Assembly (NCBI RefSeq): GCF_022919715.1 | Contig: NZ_CP095042.1 | Coordinates: 248,001-312,000, forward strand | Origin: Agromyces sp. H17E-10 | GTDB lineage: Bacteria; Actinomycetota; Actinomycetes; Actinomycetales; Microbacteriaceae | Length of the DNA stretch: 64,000 bases | Reading direction: 5' to 3' | Notes under the pieces: generated by a model | The model's database searches: none | Told to the model about the DNA's origin: nothing | What the model saw: only the letters and a program-made list of their open reading frames with translations | Shown: positions 53,063 to 60,917 of the stretch, piece by piece | Numbering within the stretch: position 1 is the first letter of the stretch | Layout of the letters: every line of letters starts with the position of its first letter | Program-made: the position numbers and the translations under genes

Positions 53063-53938
53063 GTGAAGTTCGCGCACCTGAGAGCCGAAGGCCAGACGAC
53101 CCCTCGGCTCGCGGTGGTGGTCGCCGAAGCGGCACTCTTCCTCGACGAGGTGCTCGAGCGCTCCCCCCGTGACCTGCAAGACCTCATCGAGCGCGGCCCC
53201 GAGGGCCTCGCCGAGGTCCGTGTCGCCGTCGACGCCGCCCTCGCCGCCGGCGCCGAGCTGACGCCCGTGAGCGAACTGCGCCACGCCTCGGCGGTGCTGC
53301 GTCCGCCGCACATCCTCGCGATCGGCGCGAACTATGCGGCGCACTCGCAGGAGCTGAAGCTCCGCCACGAGACGGCGCCCACGATCTTCGCGCTGTGGCC
53401 GAACTCGCTCAGCGCGCACGGCGCGACGACGACCTGGCCCGAGGACCTCACCCACCAGGTCGACTACGAGGCCGAGCTCGGCGTCATCATCGGCCGCCCC
53501 GCACGCGGCGTGCACGAGCGCGACGCGCTCGACTACGTGTGGGGCTACACCGTGGTGAACGACATCACCGCCCGCGACATCCAGTTCTCCGAGGCGCAGT
53601 GGTCGCGCTGCAAGTCGTTCGACGGCTTCACCCCGACGGGCCCCGTGGTCGTCACGGCCGACGAGGTCGCCGACCCGCAGGACCTCTGGCTGACGACGAA
53701 CCTCGACGGTCGCATCCTGCAGGACGCCTCGACGGGCGACATGGTGCGCAGCGTCGCCGAGATCATCTCGTACCTCTCGCGATCGGCGACCATCCCCGCC
53801 GGCACGCTCATCTCGACCGGCAGCCCCGGCGGGGCCGGCTACTCGCGCAACCCGCAGGTCTTCCTGCAGGACGGCTCGACGGTCACGGTGTCGATCGGCG
53901 GCATCGGATCGCTCTCGACGCACTGCCGCGTGATCTGA
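53063..53938 (+). CDS. second fumarylacetoacetate hydrolase family protein
   Basis: 291 residues of FAH fold: ILAIGANYAAHSQELK, VDYEAELGVIIGR, VVNDITARDIQFSEAQW and LISTGSPGGAGY. It is about as long as the first FAH protein but clearly divergent from it. It follows the fucose SDR but has its own leaderless start (TAGCGT at 53051, GTG 53063). It may be a paralogue for another diketo acid rather than part of the fucose route. No operator of the fucose type is seen upstream. Confidence 0.85.
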   Translation: MKFAHLRAEGQTTPRLAVVVAEAALFLDEVLERSPRDLQDLIERGPEGLAEVRVAVDAALAAGAELTPVSELRHASAVLRPPHILAIGANYAAHSQELKLRHETAPTIFALWPNSLSAHGATTTWPEDLTHQVDYEAELGVIIGRPARGVHERDALDYVWGYTVVNDITARDIQFSEAQWSRCKSFDGFTPTGPVVVTADEVADPQDLWLTTNLDGRILQDASTGDMVRSVAEIISYLSRSATIPAGTLISTGSPGGAGYSRNPQVFLQDGSTVTVSIGGIGSLSTHCRVI

Positions 53939-53948
53939 CGCGACCGCG

Positions 53949-54869
53949 TCAGGCCGCGCGGGCCTCGGCGCCCGCTGCTCCGATCCGACGACGCAGGAAC
54001 GCCCCCGCCCGATCGAGCGCGTCACCGGCCGCATCGAGCCCGTCGAGCGCGGTCTGGTAGTTGTGCGGTGCCCGCGCCGCCGCCTCGAGCACGACGTCGA
54101 CGTCGTCGTGCGCGGCGTTGACCGCCAGCCGTACGGCGTCATCGAGCAGGAGCTCGCGCGAACCCACCTGCACGAGCATGGGCGGCAGGCCGCGGAGACT
54201 CGCGAAGACCGGGCTGGCGATGGGCGATGCCGCGGCCTCGTCGCCGCCGAGCTCGGGGAGGTAGCGGCGGGCGTACCCGCGGACGTCCTCTTGGCTGAAC
54301 AGCGGATCGTCGCCGACGCGCGCACCGAACGACTCCCCGCTCAGCGTGAGGTCGGCCCACGGCGAGAACACCGCCACGGCGGCCGGCATCTCGAGCCCGG
54401 CGTCGCGCGCGGCGACGAGCGTCGCGATCGCGAGGCCGCCGCCCGCGGAGTCGCCGGCGACCACGAGGCGCTGCGCGCCCACGCGCTCGAGCAGCTCGCG
54501 GTACGCCGAGAGCGCGTCGTCGACCGGCGCGGGGAAGCGGTGCTCGGGTGCCAGCCGGTAGTCGAGCGAGTACGCGGTCGTCGCCGTGCGCTCGGCGAGG
54601 GCGGCCGCCATGCCGACCCCCGTGGCGGCCGAGCCGATCACGTATCCGCCGCCGTGCAGGTAGAGCAGCGCCCCCTCGCGCCCGCCCTCGCCGGGCACGA
54701 GCTCGATCGCGGGCCGGTTGCCGAGCCGGGTCTGCCGGGAGGTGAACCCCGCGGGCGGCGCGACGGCCCCGGCCGCGAAGGCCGCACGCATCTCCGCGAC
54801 CGTCGCGTCGGCGGCGAAGCGCGACGATGCGTAGGACTCGCTCAGTCGGTCGAACTCGGTGCGTGACAT
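53949..54869 (-). CDS. HSL-family alpha/beta hydrolase (esterase)
   Basis: 306 residues: oxyanion motif YLHGGGYVIGS, nucleophile GDSAGGGLAI, the family sequence DYRLAPEHRFPAPVDDAL and a C-terminal His in APHNYQ. Hormone-sensitive-lipase-type esterase for small acyl esters, cytoplasmic. It is divergent from a MarR gene, with two matching palindromes between them. ATG 54869. Confidence 0.9.
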   Translation of the reverse strand: MSRTEFDRLSESYASSRFAADATVAEMRAAFAAGAVAPPAGFTSRQTRLGNRPAIELVPGEGGREGALLYLHGGGYVIGSAATGVGMAAALAERTATTAYSLDYRLAPEHRFPAPVDDALSAYRELLERVGAQRLVVAGDSAGGGLAIATLVAARDAGLEMPAAVAVFSPWADLTLSGESFGARVGDDPLFSQEDVRGYARRYLPELGGDEAAASPIASPVFASLRGLPPMLVQVGSRELLLDDAVRLAVNAAHDDVDVVLEAAARAPHNYQTALDGLDAAGDALDRAGAFLRRRIGAAGAEARAA

Positions 54870-54888
54870 CCCCTGGCTCCTGTCGTAG

Positions 54889-54938
54889 ATTGATTACCCG
54901 GAATCAATAGTAGGTGTAATTAGATTCCTGTCAATCTA
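54889..54938. promoter_or_regulatory. two MarR-type palindromes between the esterase and marR
   Basis: ATTGATT-N6-AATCAAT (54889-54908, perfect 7-bp arms) and TAGATT-N6-AATCTA (54921-54938). Both read GATT-N6-AATC, 31 bases centre to centre, three helical turns. The region is strikingly AT-rich for this window. Confidence 0.7.
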
Positions 54939-54955
54939 TTTCCGAGGAATTCATC

Positions 54956-55378
54956 ATGCCGACCGGACTCGCCCTCTTCTTCGACCTCGTGCGCGCCGAG
55001 ACGCGCTGGTTCGAACAGCTCGACGGCGATCTGTTCGCCCAGCACGGCGTGCACATGGCGAGCTACGACGTGCTCCAGGTGATCGACTCGATCGAGGGCT
55101 GCCGCGTGCAGGACATCGTCCGCGAGATCGGCATCACCGTCGGCGCCGTCAGCAAGTCGGTCGACCGCCTCGAGCGCGACGGCTGGGCGCAGCGGGTGGC
55201 GAACCCCGCCGACCGACGCTCGTCGCTCATCACGCTCACCGCCGCGGGCACCGAGCTGCTCGAGCGCGCGACCCCGTTCGTCGGCACCGCGGTCGACGCC
55301 CGGCTCGAGTCGATCGACGCGGACGCGCGTCGCGCGCTCGCGAGCGGCCTCACCGCACTGCGCCGCTCGTTCGACTGA
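54956..55378 (+). CDS. MarR family regulator
   Basis: 140 residues with a winged-helix core (VQDIVREIGITVGAVSKSVDRLERDG, wing NPADRRSSLITLTAAG). It is divergent from the HSL esterase, which it likely represses through the GATT-N6-AATC sites. GAGGAATTC precedes ATG. Effector unknown. Confidence 0.9.
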   Translation: MPTGLALFFDLVRAETRWFEQLDGDLFAQHGVHMASYDVLQVIDSIEGCRVQDIVREIGITVGAVSKSVDRLERDGWAQRVANPADRRSSLITLTAAGTELLERATPFVGTAVDARLESIDADARRALASGLTALRRSFD

Positions 55379-55428
55379 GGCGCCTCGGCCGGGCTCGGCG
55401 CCTCGGCGCGGCTCGACGGTCAGGCCTG

Positions 55429-55475
55429 GGATGCCCCGTGGCCGGCGCCGGTTCGACGCCGGCCACGGGGCATCC
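55429..55475. terminator. bidirectional terminator between marR and aspA
   Basis: 19-bp perfect arms (55429-55447 and 55457-55475) with a 9-base loop; the arms begin GGATGCCCCGTGG. Confidence 0.82.
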
Positions 55476-55478
55476 TGA

Positions 55479-56942
55479 TCACTCGTGGGGTTCGCTCTGC
55501 AGGTGCTGCACCGGGATGACCGTCGTGATCGGCCGGATGCCCGACAGCTTCGACGGCTGCAGCTGCGCGACGACCTCGTCGCGGCTCATGAGCCCGGCCT
55601 CGACGACGAGGTCGGCCACCGGCCGTCCGGTGGCGAGGGCGAGCTTCGCGAGCTTCGCCGCCTCGGTGTAGCCGATGAACGGGATGAGGGCGGTGATGAC
55701 GCCGACGCTCGACGCGACCATCTGCGCGAGGCGGTCGGTGTTCGCCGTGATGCCGTCGACGCAGTTGACGCGGAGCGTCCAGCAGGCCTGGCGCATCCAC
55801 GTGATCGACTGCAGCAGCGAGTGCGCGATGACCGGTTCGAAGGCATTGAGCTGCAACTGTCCGCTCTCCGCCGCCATCATGACGGTCACGTCGGCACCGG
55901 CGACCGAGTAGGCGACCTGGCTCACGGCCTCGGGGATGACGGGGTTGACCTTGCCGGGCATGATCGACGAGCCGGCCTGCATGGGCGGCAGGTTGATCTC
56001 GCCGAGCCCCGCCTGCGGGCCCGACGAGAGCAGGCGCAGGTCGTTGCAGATCTTCGAGAGCTTGATGGCGCTGCGCTTGAGCGCGCTCGAGAACGTCATG
56101 AACACGCCCGTGTCGCTCGTCGCCTCGATGAGGTCGGGTGCGGTCTCGAGGCGCAGCTCGGTGATCGTGCTGAGGTGCTCGACGACGGATGCCGCGTAGC
56201 CGGGGTCGGCCGTGATGCCGGTGCCGATCGCCGTCGCGCCGAGGTTCACCTCGCCGAGCAGCTTGATCGTCTCGCGGAGGCGGTCGATGTCCTCGCCGAG
56301 CGTCGTCGCGAAGCCGTGGAACTCCTGGCCGAGGGTCATCGGCACGGCATCCTGCAACTGGGTGCGGCCGACCTTCAGCACCTCGTGGAACTCGCGGCCC
56401 TTCTTGCTGAAGGCGATGCGCAGGAGGTCGAGCTCGACGAGCATCGTGCGCAGCGAGAACGCCATCGCGATCTTGACCGCGGTCGGGTAGGTGTCGTTCG
56501 TCGACTGGCTGCGGTTGACGTCGTCGATCGGGTGCAGCACGTCGTAGCGGCCCTTGGGATAACCGGCGATCTCGAGCGCGAGGTTCGCGATGACCTCGTT
56601 CGCGTTCATGTTGGTCGAGGTGCCCGCGCCGCCCTGGATGACGCCCACGATGAACTGATCGTGCAGCTCGCCGTCGATGATGCGCTGGCACGCCTCGTCG
56701 ATCCAGGCCGCCTTCTGCTGGCTCAGCACGCCGACCTCGCGGTTCGCGCGTGCTGCGGCCTGCTTCACCGAGGCGAGGGCGACGACCAGCTCGGGGTAGA
56801 CCGAGATCGGGCGCTTGGAGATCGGGAAGTTGTCGAGTGCGCGCTTGGTGTGCACCCCCCAGTACGCGTCGGCCGGCACCTCCACCGAGCCGAGCGAATC
56901 GGTCTCGGTGCGGGTGGGTTCGGTCGGTTCGGGCTCGTGCAT
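55479..56942 (-). CDS. aspA: aspartate ammonia-lyase (aspartase)
   Basis: 487 residues of the fumarase/aspartase family: VPADAYWGVHTKRALDNFPI, GGAGTSTNMNANEVIANLAL, HPIDDVNRSQSTNDTYPTA and the signature loop GSSIMPGKVNP with the catalytic Ser. HPIDDVNRSQS and the N-terminal match favour aspartase over fumarase. It makes fumarate and ammonia from aspartate. ATG 56942 has GGAGG upstream; an ATG further upstream at 57002 lacks one. Confidence 0.93.
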   Translation of the reverse strand: MHEPEPTEPTRTETDSLGSVEVPADAYWGVHTKRALDNFPISKRPISVYPELVVALASVKQAAARANREVGVLSQQKAAWIDEACQRIIDGELHDQFIVGVIQGGAGTSTNMNANEVIANLALEIAGYPKGRYDVLHPIDDVNRSQSTNDTYPTAVKIAMAFSLRTMLVELDLLRIAFSKKGREFHEVLKVGRTQLQDAVPMTLGQEFHGFATTLGEDIDRLRETIKLLGEVNLGATAIGTGITADPGYAASVVEHLSTITELRLETAPDLIEATSDTGVFMTFSSALKRSAIKLSKICNDLRLLSSGPQAGLGEINLPPMQAGSSIMPGKVNPVIPEAVSQVAYSVAGADVTVMMAAESGQLQLNAFEPVIAHSLLQSITWMRQACWTLRVNCVDGITANTDRLAQMVASSVGVITALIPFIGYTEAAKLAKLALATGRPVADLVVEAGLMSRDEVVAQLQPSKLSGIRPITTVIPVQHLQSEPHE

Positions 56943-57119
56943 CTCTCGTTCCTCCACGGAGCCGTGCAGCGCGTCGGTCTCGACGCGCCGGACCGGCCCC
57001 ATCGCCGTTCGTACGCGCGGGATCGCCGCGCAATCGTCCCTTCGAGCCTACCGTTCGGGCCATTCCCGCCACGGCATCGAGGCGTCCGGACACCGCCCCG
57101 CCATGAGACGCTCTGGCCG

Positions 57120-57141
57120 GAGCCGGAGCCGGAGCCGAAGC
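57120..57141. repeat. short CCGGAG tandem repeat
   Basis: Three to four copies of a hexamer close to CCGGAG between aspA and the DUF4190-like gene. The whole gap 56943-57232 is low-complexity and has no other visible feature apart from the aspA ribosome site. Confidence 0.5.
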
Positions 57142-57232
57142 ACGGGCCCGGCCCGGACCCGGAGCACGCGGCCGGCGGCCGGACACGGCACGGCGGCGGG
57201 CGCCCCCGCGCCCGCCGCCGGATGCCGATCGC

Positions 57233-57544
57233 TCAGAGGAATGCGAACGGCAGCATGACGAGGCCGAAGACCGCGGCGCCGATCGCGACGAGCGCGGCCC
57301 CCGCGAGCATCACCGAGTTGAGCACGATGCCCCAGATCGCCATCGTGCGGGTCGCGGGCTCGCGCTTGAGCGCCATGATGCCGAGCACGAGTCCGACGAC
57401 CGGCACGACGAACGTGTAGCTCGCGATGATCGAGACGATGCCGAGCACGAGGCTGGCGATGCTGAAGCCCCGTGACTCCGCGACGGGCGCAGCGGGCTGC
57501 CCCTGGTACGGCGCCTGGGTTGCGGTGTCGGTGACGGTGGTCAT
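57233..57544 (-). CDS. DUF4190-like small membrane protein
   Basis: 103 residues: a hydrophilic Gln/Pro N-terminus (about 25 residues) and two helices with the typical SIASLVLGIVSIIASYTFVV and MAIWGIVLNSVMLAGAALVAIGA, joined by LKREPATRT. This is the common actinobacterial DUF4190 pattern, of unknown function. ATG 57544 follows CAGGAG. Confidence 0.75.
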   Translation of the reverse strand: MTTVTDTATQAPYQGQPAAPVAESRGFSIASLVLGIVSIIASYTFVVPVVGLVLGIMALKREPATRTMAIWGIVLNSVMLAGAALVAIGAAVFGLVMLPFAFL

Positions 57545-57617
57545 GGTGTCTGCTCCTGTTCTCGACCGGGGTGTTCCGGTATCTGCTTCAACGCTATGAG
57601 CACCGAGCGGCTGGCGG

Positions 57618-57640
57618 TATGGGGGTATCCCCCCGATACG
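57618..57640. promoter_or_regulatory. GTAT-GGGG palindrome before the uracil permease
   Basis: An imperfect 23-bp palindrome of the form GTAT-N-GGGG ... CCCC-N-ATAC, with GATACG as a possible -10, 41 bases before the permease start. It may be an operator or a small attenuating hairpin. Confidence 0.45.
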
Positions 57641-57680
57641 ATCTGAGGACTTCCGCCCCTCCACCATCGATCGGAGCCCC

Positions 57681-58967
57681 ATGAACCTTCCCTGGACGCT
57701 GCACGGCGACGGCAAGCACGTCGCGCCCGGCGACGTCGTCGCGCCCGGCGAACGCCTGACCTGGCCGCGCACGATCGGCATCGGCGCCCAGCACGTCGTC
57801 GCCATGTTCGGTGCGACGTTCCTCGTGCCGCTCCTGACCGGCTTCCCGCCTGCGACGACGGTGTTCTTCTCGGGCATCGGCACGCTGCTGTTCCTCGTGA
57901 TCACGCAGAACAAGCTGCCGAGCTATCTCGGTTCGTCGTTCGCGTTCCTCGCCCCGATGGCCGCGGCCCTCGGGTCGAAGCTGGTCGCCGACCCGATGGG
58001 AGCGGCGCTGTTCGGCATCGTCTCGGTCGGCATCATGCTCGCCCTCGTCGGCGCGCTCGTGCTCTGGACCGGGACCGGCTGGATCGACGCGCTCATGCCG
58101 CCCGTCGTGGCCGGTGCCATCGTGGCCCTCATCGGTCTCAACCTCGCGCCCGCCGCGAAGTCGAACTTCGACCAGGCGCCCCTCACGGCACTCATCACGC
58201 TCACGGCGATCCTGCTGACGACCGTGCTCTTCAGGGGCATCCTCGGCCGCATCTCGATCCTCGTCGGCGTCGTCGTCGGTTACGTCGCCGCATTCCTGCA
58301 GGGCCAGGTGAACTGGACCCCGGTGACGGAGGCCGCATGGGTCGGCCTGCCGACCTTCCACCTCGCGACGAACCCGTTCGCCGACCCCGCGGTCTGGGGC
58401 CTCCTGCCGGCGTTCCTGCCCGTGGTGCTCGTGCTCATCGCCGAGAACGTCGGCCACGTGCGCGGCGTCGCCCAGATGACCGACGCCTCGGTCAACAGGC
58501 AGACGGGCCGGGCGCTGTTCGCCGACGGCATCGCCACGACGATCGCGGGCATGTTCGGCGGCTCGGGTACGACGACCTACGGCGAGAACATCGGCGTCAT
58601 GGCGGCGACCCGCGTCTACTCGACGGCGGCGTACTGGATCGCGGGCATCGTCGCGGTGCTGCTCGGCCTCTCCCCCAAGTTCGGCGCGCTCGTCGCGACG
58701 ATCCCGCCCGGGGTGCTCGGTGGCGCGACGGTCGCGCTCTACGGCCTCATCGGCATCATCGGCGTGAAGATCTGGGTCGACAACAAGGTCGACTTCTCAC
58801 GCCCGGTGAACCAGTTCACGGCCGCCGTCGCCCTGATCATCGGCATCGCCAACTTCACGATCGAGTTCGGCAGCGTCGTCTTCGGCGGCATCGCGCTCGG
58901 CACCGTCGCGGCGCTCGTCGTCTACCACGGCATGAACGCGATCGCGAAGGTGCGCGGCACGAACTGA
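57681..58967 (+). CDS. NCS2 family nucleobase permease (uracil/xanthine, UraA-like)
   Basis: 428 residues with about 14 membrane helices. Starts MNLPWTLHGDGKHVAPGD, and contains GIGAQHVVAMFGATFLVP (first NAT segment), SSFAFLAPM, LIAENVGHV (the Glu-His region of the substrate site) and GSGTTTYGENIGVMAATRVY, the UraA-type signature. It imports a pyrimidine or purine base with protons. Confidence 0.92.
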   Translation: MNLPWTLHGDGKHVAPGDVVAPGERLTWPRTIGIGAQHVVAMFGATFLVPLLTGFPPATTVFFSGIGTLLFLVITQNKLPSYLGSSFAFLAPMAAALGSKLVADPMGAALFGIVSVGIMLALVGALVLWTGTGWIDALMPPVVAGAIVALIGLNLAPAAKSNFDQAPLTALITLTAILLTTVLFRGILGRISILVGVVVGYVAAFLQGQVNWTPVTEAAWVGLPTFHLATNPFADPAVWGLLPAFLPVVLVLIAENVGHVRGVAQMTDASVNRQTGRALFADGIATTIAGMFGGSGTTTYGENIGVMAATRVYSTAAYWIAGIVAVLLGLSPKFGALVATIPPGVLGGATVALYGLIGIIGVKIWVDNKVDFSRPVNQFTAAVALIIGIANFTIEFGSVVFGGIALGTVAALVVYHGMNAIAKVRGTN

Positions 58968-58979
58968 CCTTCGAGAACA

Positions 58980-59017
58980 CGGATGCCCCGTGCCGCACGT
59001 GCGGCACGGGGCATCCG
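58980..59017. terminator. 38-bp perfect palindrome between two nucleobase permeases
   Basis: Two 19-bp arms (58980-58998 and 58999-59017), exact reverse complements with no spacer, starting CGGATGCCCCGTGCCG. It lies between convergent NCS2 genes and can serve both. Confidence 0.82.
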
Positions 59018-59043
59018 TCGTTCGGGCTGTCGCCGAGCGTCCG

Positions 59044-60465
59044 TCAGCCGGCGAAGATCGCCTCGATCGGCCCGCGAGCGAAGTAGAGCACGAAGCCGCC
59101 GGCGACGACCCAGAGCAACGGGTGGATCGACCGGGCCTTGCCGGAGAGCGCGTTCACGACCACCCAGCTCACGAAGCCGGCACCGATGCCGTTGGCGATC
59201 GAGTAGGTCATCGGCATCACCGTGATGGTGAGGAAGACCGGCAGCAGCACCCGGTAGTCGCTGAAGTCGATGTTCTTGATCTGCGACAGCATCATCGCGC
59301 CGACGAGCACCAGGGCGGCGCCGGCGATCGCGCCGGGAACGAGCGAGGTGAGCGGTGTGAGGAACATCGCCAGCAGGAACAGTCCGCCCGTGATGAGCGT
59401 CGCGAAGCCCGTGCGGGCGCCCTCTCCGATGCCGGCGCCGGACTCGACGAACACCGTCGCCGACGACGACGACGTGCTGCCGCCGACGATCGCGCCGACA
59501 CCCTCGACGACGAGCGCCGACTTGATGCGCGGGAAGTCGCCCTTCGCGTCGGCGAGGCCCGACTCCTCGGCGAGGCCCGTCATGGTGCCCATGGCGTCGA
59601 AGAAGTTCGAGAACACGAGCGTGAAGACGATCATGACGAGCGCCAGGACGCCGACCTTCGACAGGTCGAACGAGAAGTCGACGGCACCGATGAGGCTGAG
59701 GTCGGGCAGGCTCACGATGCCGCCCGCGAACCCGAAGTCGAGCCCGAACGGCCAGATCGCGTTGGTGATCGCGGCGAGGACCGTGCCGCCGACGAGGGCG
59801 ATGAGGATGGCGCCCTTGACGCGCAGCGAGATCAGCACGCCGCCCGCCAGCACGGTGATCACGAAGAGCACGGTGGGCAGGGTGCCGACCGAGCCGTCGA
59901 CGCCGAGGCCGACCGGCGGGGACGGGTTGCCGGTGGCGGTGACGAAGCCGGCGTTCACGAGTCCGATGAACGCGATGAACACACCGATACCGACCGTGAT
60001 CGCGAGCTTCAACTGCACGGGGACGGCGTCGAAGATCATCTTGCGGAGGCCCGTGGCCGCCAGGAGCACGATGATGACGCCGTTGATCACGACGAGTGCC
60101 ATCGCCTCGGGCCAGGTGACCTGGCCGACGACCGAGAACGCGATGTACGCGTTGATGCCGAGGCCGGCCGCGAAGGCGAACGGCAGGCGGGTGACGAGAC
60201 CGAACAGGATCGTCATGACGCCCGCGGTCAGCGCGGTCGCCGCGGCGACCGCGGCGCCGTTCAGGGTGTTGCCGTCGACGTCGGGCGTCGACAGGATGAT
60301 CGGGTTGAGGATCACGATGTAGGCCATCGTCACGAACGTGACGATGCCGCCGCGCACCTCGGTCAGGAGGTTCGAGCCGCGCGCGGAGATCTCGAAGAAG
60401 CGGTCGAACGCGCCGACGGGCTTCTCGTCGGTGGGGTCGGTCGTGGGCGGGGTTGCAGTGGTCAT
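59044..60465 (-). CDS. NCS2/AzgA-type purine permease (adenine/guanine/hypoxanthine)
   Basis: 473 residues with about 14 membrane helices. N-terminal FDRFFEISARGSNLLTEVRGG, then FVTMAYIVILNPIIL, AAGLGINAYIAFSVVG, SNFFDAMGTMTGLAEESGL and SSSSATVFVESGAGIGEGARTG: all AzgA/PbuG family landmarks. It imports purine bases by proton symport. Convergent with the UraA-like gene. I see no purine riboswitch in the 104-base upstream gap. Confidence 0.93.
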   Translation of the reverse strand: MTTATPPTTDPTDEKPVGAFDRFFEISARGSNLLTEVRGGIVTFVTMAYIVILNPIILSTPDVDGNTLNGAAVAAATALTAGVMTILFGLVTRLPFAFAAGLGINAYIAFSVVGQVTWPEAMALVVINGVIIVLLAATGLRKMIFDAVPVQLKLAITVGIGVFIAFIGLVNAGFVTATGNPSPPVGLGVDGSVGTLPTVLFVITVLAGGVLISLRVKGAILIALVGGTVLAAITNAIWPFGLDFGFAGGIVSLPDLSLIGAVDFSFDLSKVGVLALVMIVFTLVFSNFFDAMGTMTGLAEESGLADAKGDFPRIKSALVVEGVGAIVGGSTSSSSATVFVESGAGIGEGARTGFATLITGGLFLLAMFLTPLTSLVPGAIAGAALVLVGAMMLSQIKNIDFSDYRVLLPVFLTITVMPMTYSIANGIGAGFVSWVVVNALSGKARSIHPLLWVVAGGFVLYFARGPIEAIFAG

Positions 60466-60569
60466 CCGGGAACCTTCGATGAGGGACGCGCGAGCAGGGT
60501 CGCACGACGGGTGGACTGTCGTTGCGCCGGGACGGACCGTGCGAGGAGACGCGCGGAACCGCCCCGGTT

Positions 60570-60917
60570 TCAGTGGGTGAACAGCTTGATGAGGTGGTCG
60601 CCGACGATCAGGTAGATGCCGTAGACCACCGCAAGGGCGCTCACCGCGAAGCAGACCCACGCGCCGACGAACGCGGCGCGCTTCTGACCCTCGGAGAGCG
60701 GGCTCTTCTTCGCCGCCTTCTTGGCTCGCTTCTCTGCGGCCTTGATTTCGGCGGGCGTGACGATCGTGATGGCGTCGGTGAACTCGGCCGGGGTGACGAT
60801 GGGCGTGCGGCCCGAGATGGTGAGCAACCGGATGCCGAGCGAGTACGCGGAGACGACGACGGCCGTGGCGACGAGCGCCGACACGAGCACGAGGACGAAC
60901 GCCATCCAGTCGATCAC
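60570..60917 (-). CDS. small membrane protein coupled to the phosphate transporter
   Basis: About 115 residues: an N-terminal helix (AFVLVLVSALVATAVVVSAYSL), a basic middle (AEKRAKKAAKKS) and a C-terminal helix (FVGAWVCFAVSALAVVYGIYLIVG). GTG 60917 overlaps the PiT stop codon, so it is translationally coupled. Small proteins in this position are common in Actinobacteria, but no function is known; it may modulate the transporter. Confidence 0.7.
   Translation of the reverse strand: MIDWMAFVLVLVSALVATAVVVSAYSLGIRLLTISGRTPIVTPAEFTDAITIVTPAEIKAAEKRAKKAAKKSPLSEGQKRAAFVGAWVCFAVSALAVVYGIYLIVGDHLIKLFTH

Noticed and set aside
51118..53313. 731-codon minus-strand frame across the FAH and SDR genes
   Set aside because: Antisense to two clear enzymes on the plus strand and low-complexity in content.
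60466..60569. Purine riboswitch before the AzgA-type permease
   Set aside because: No recognisable three-way-junction core in the 104-base gap.
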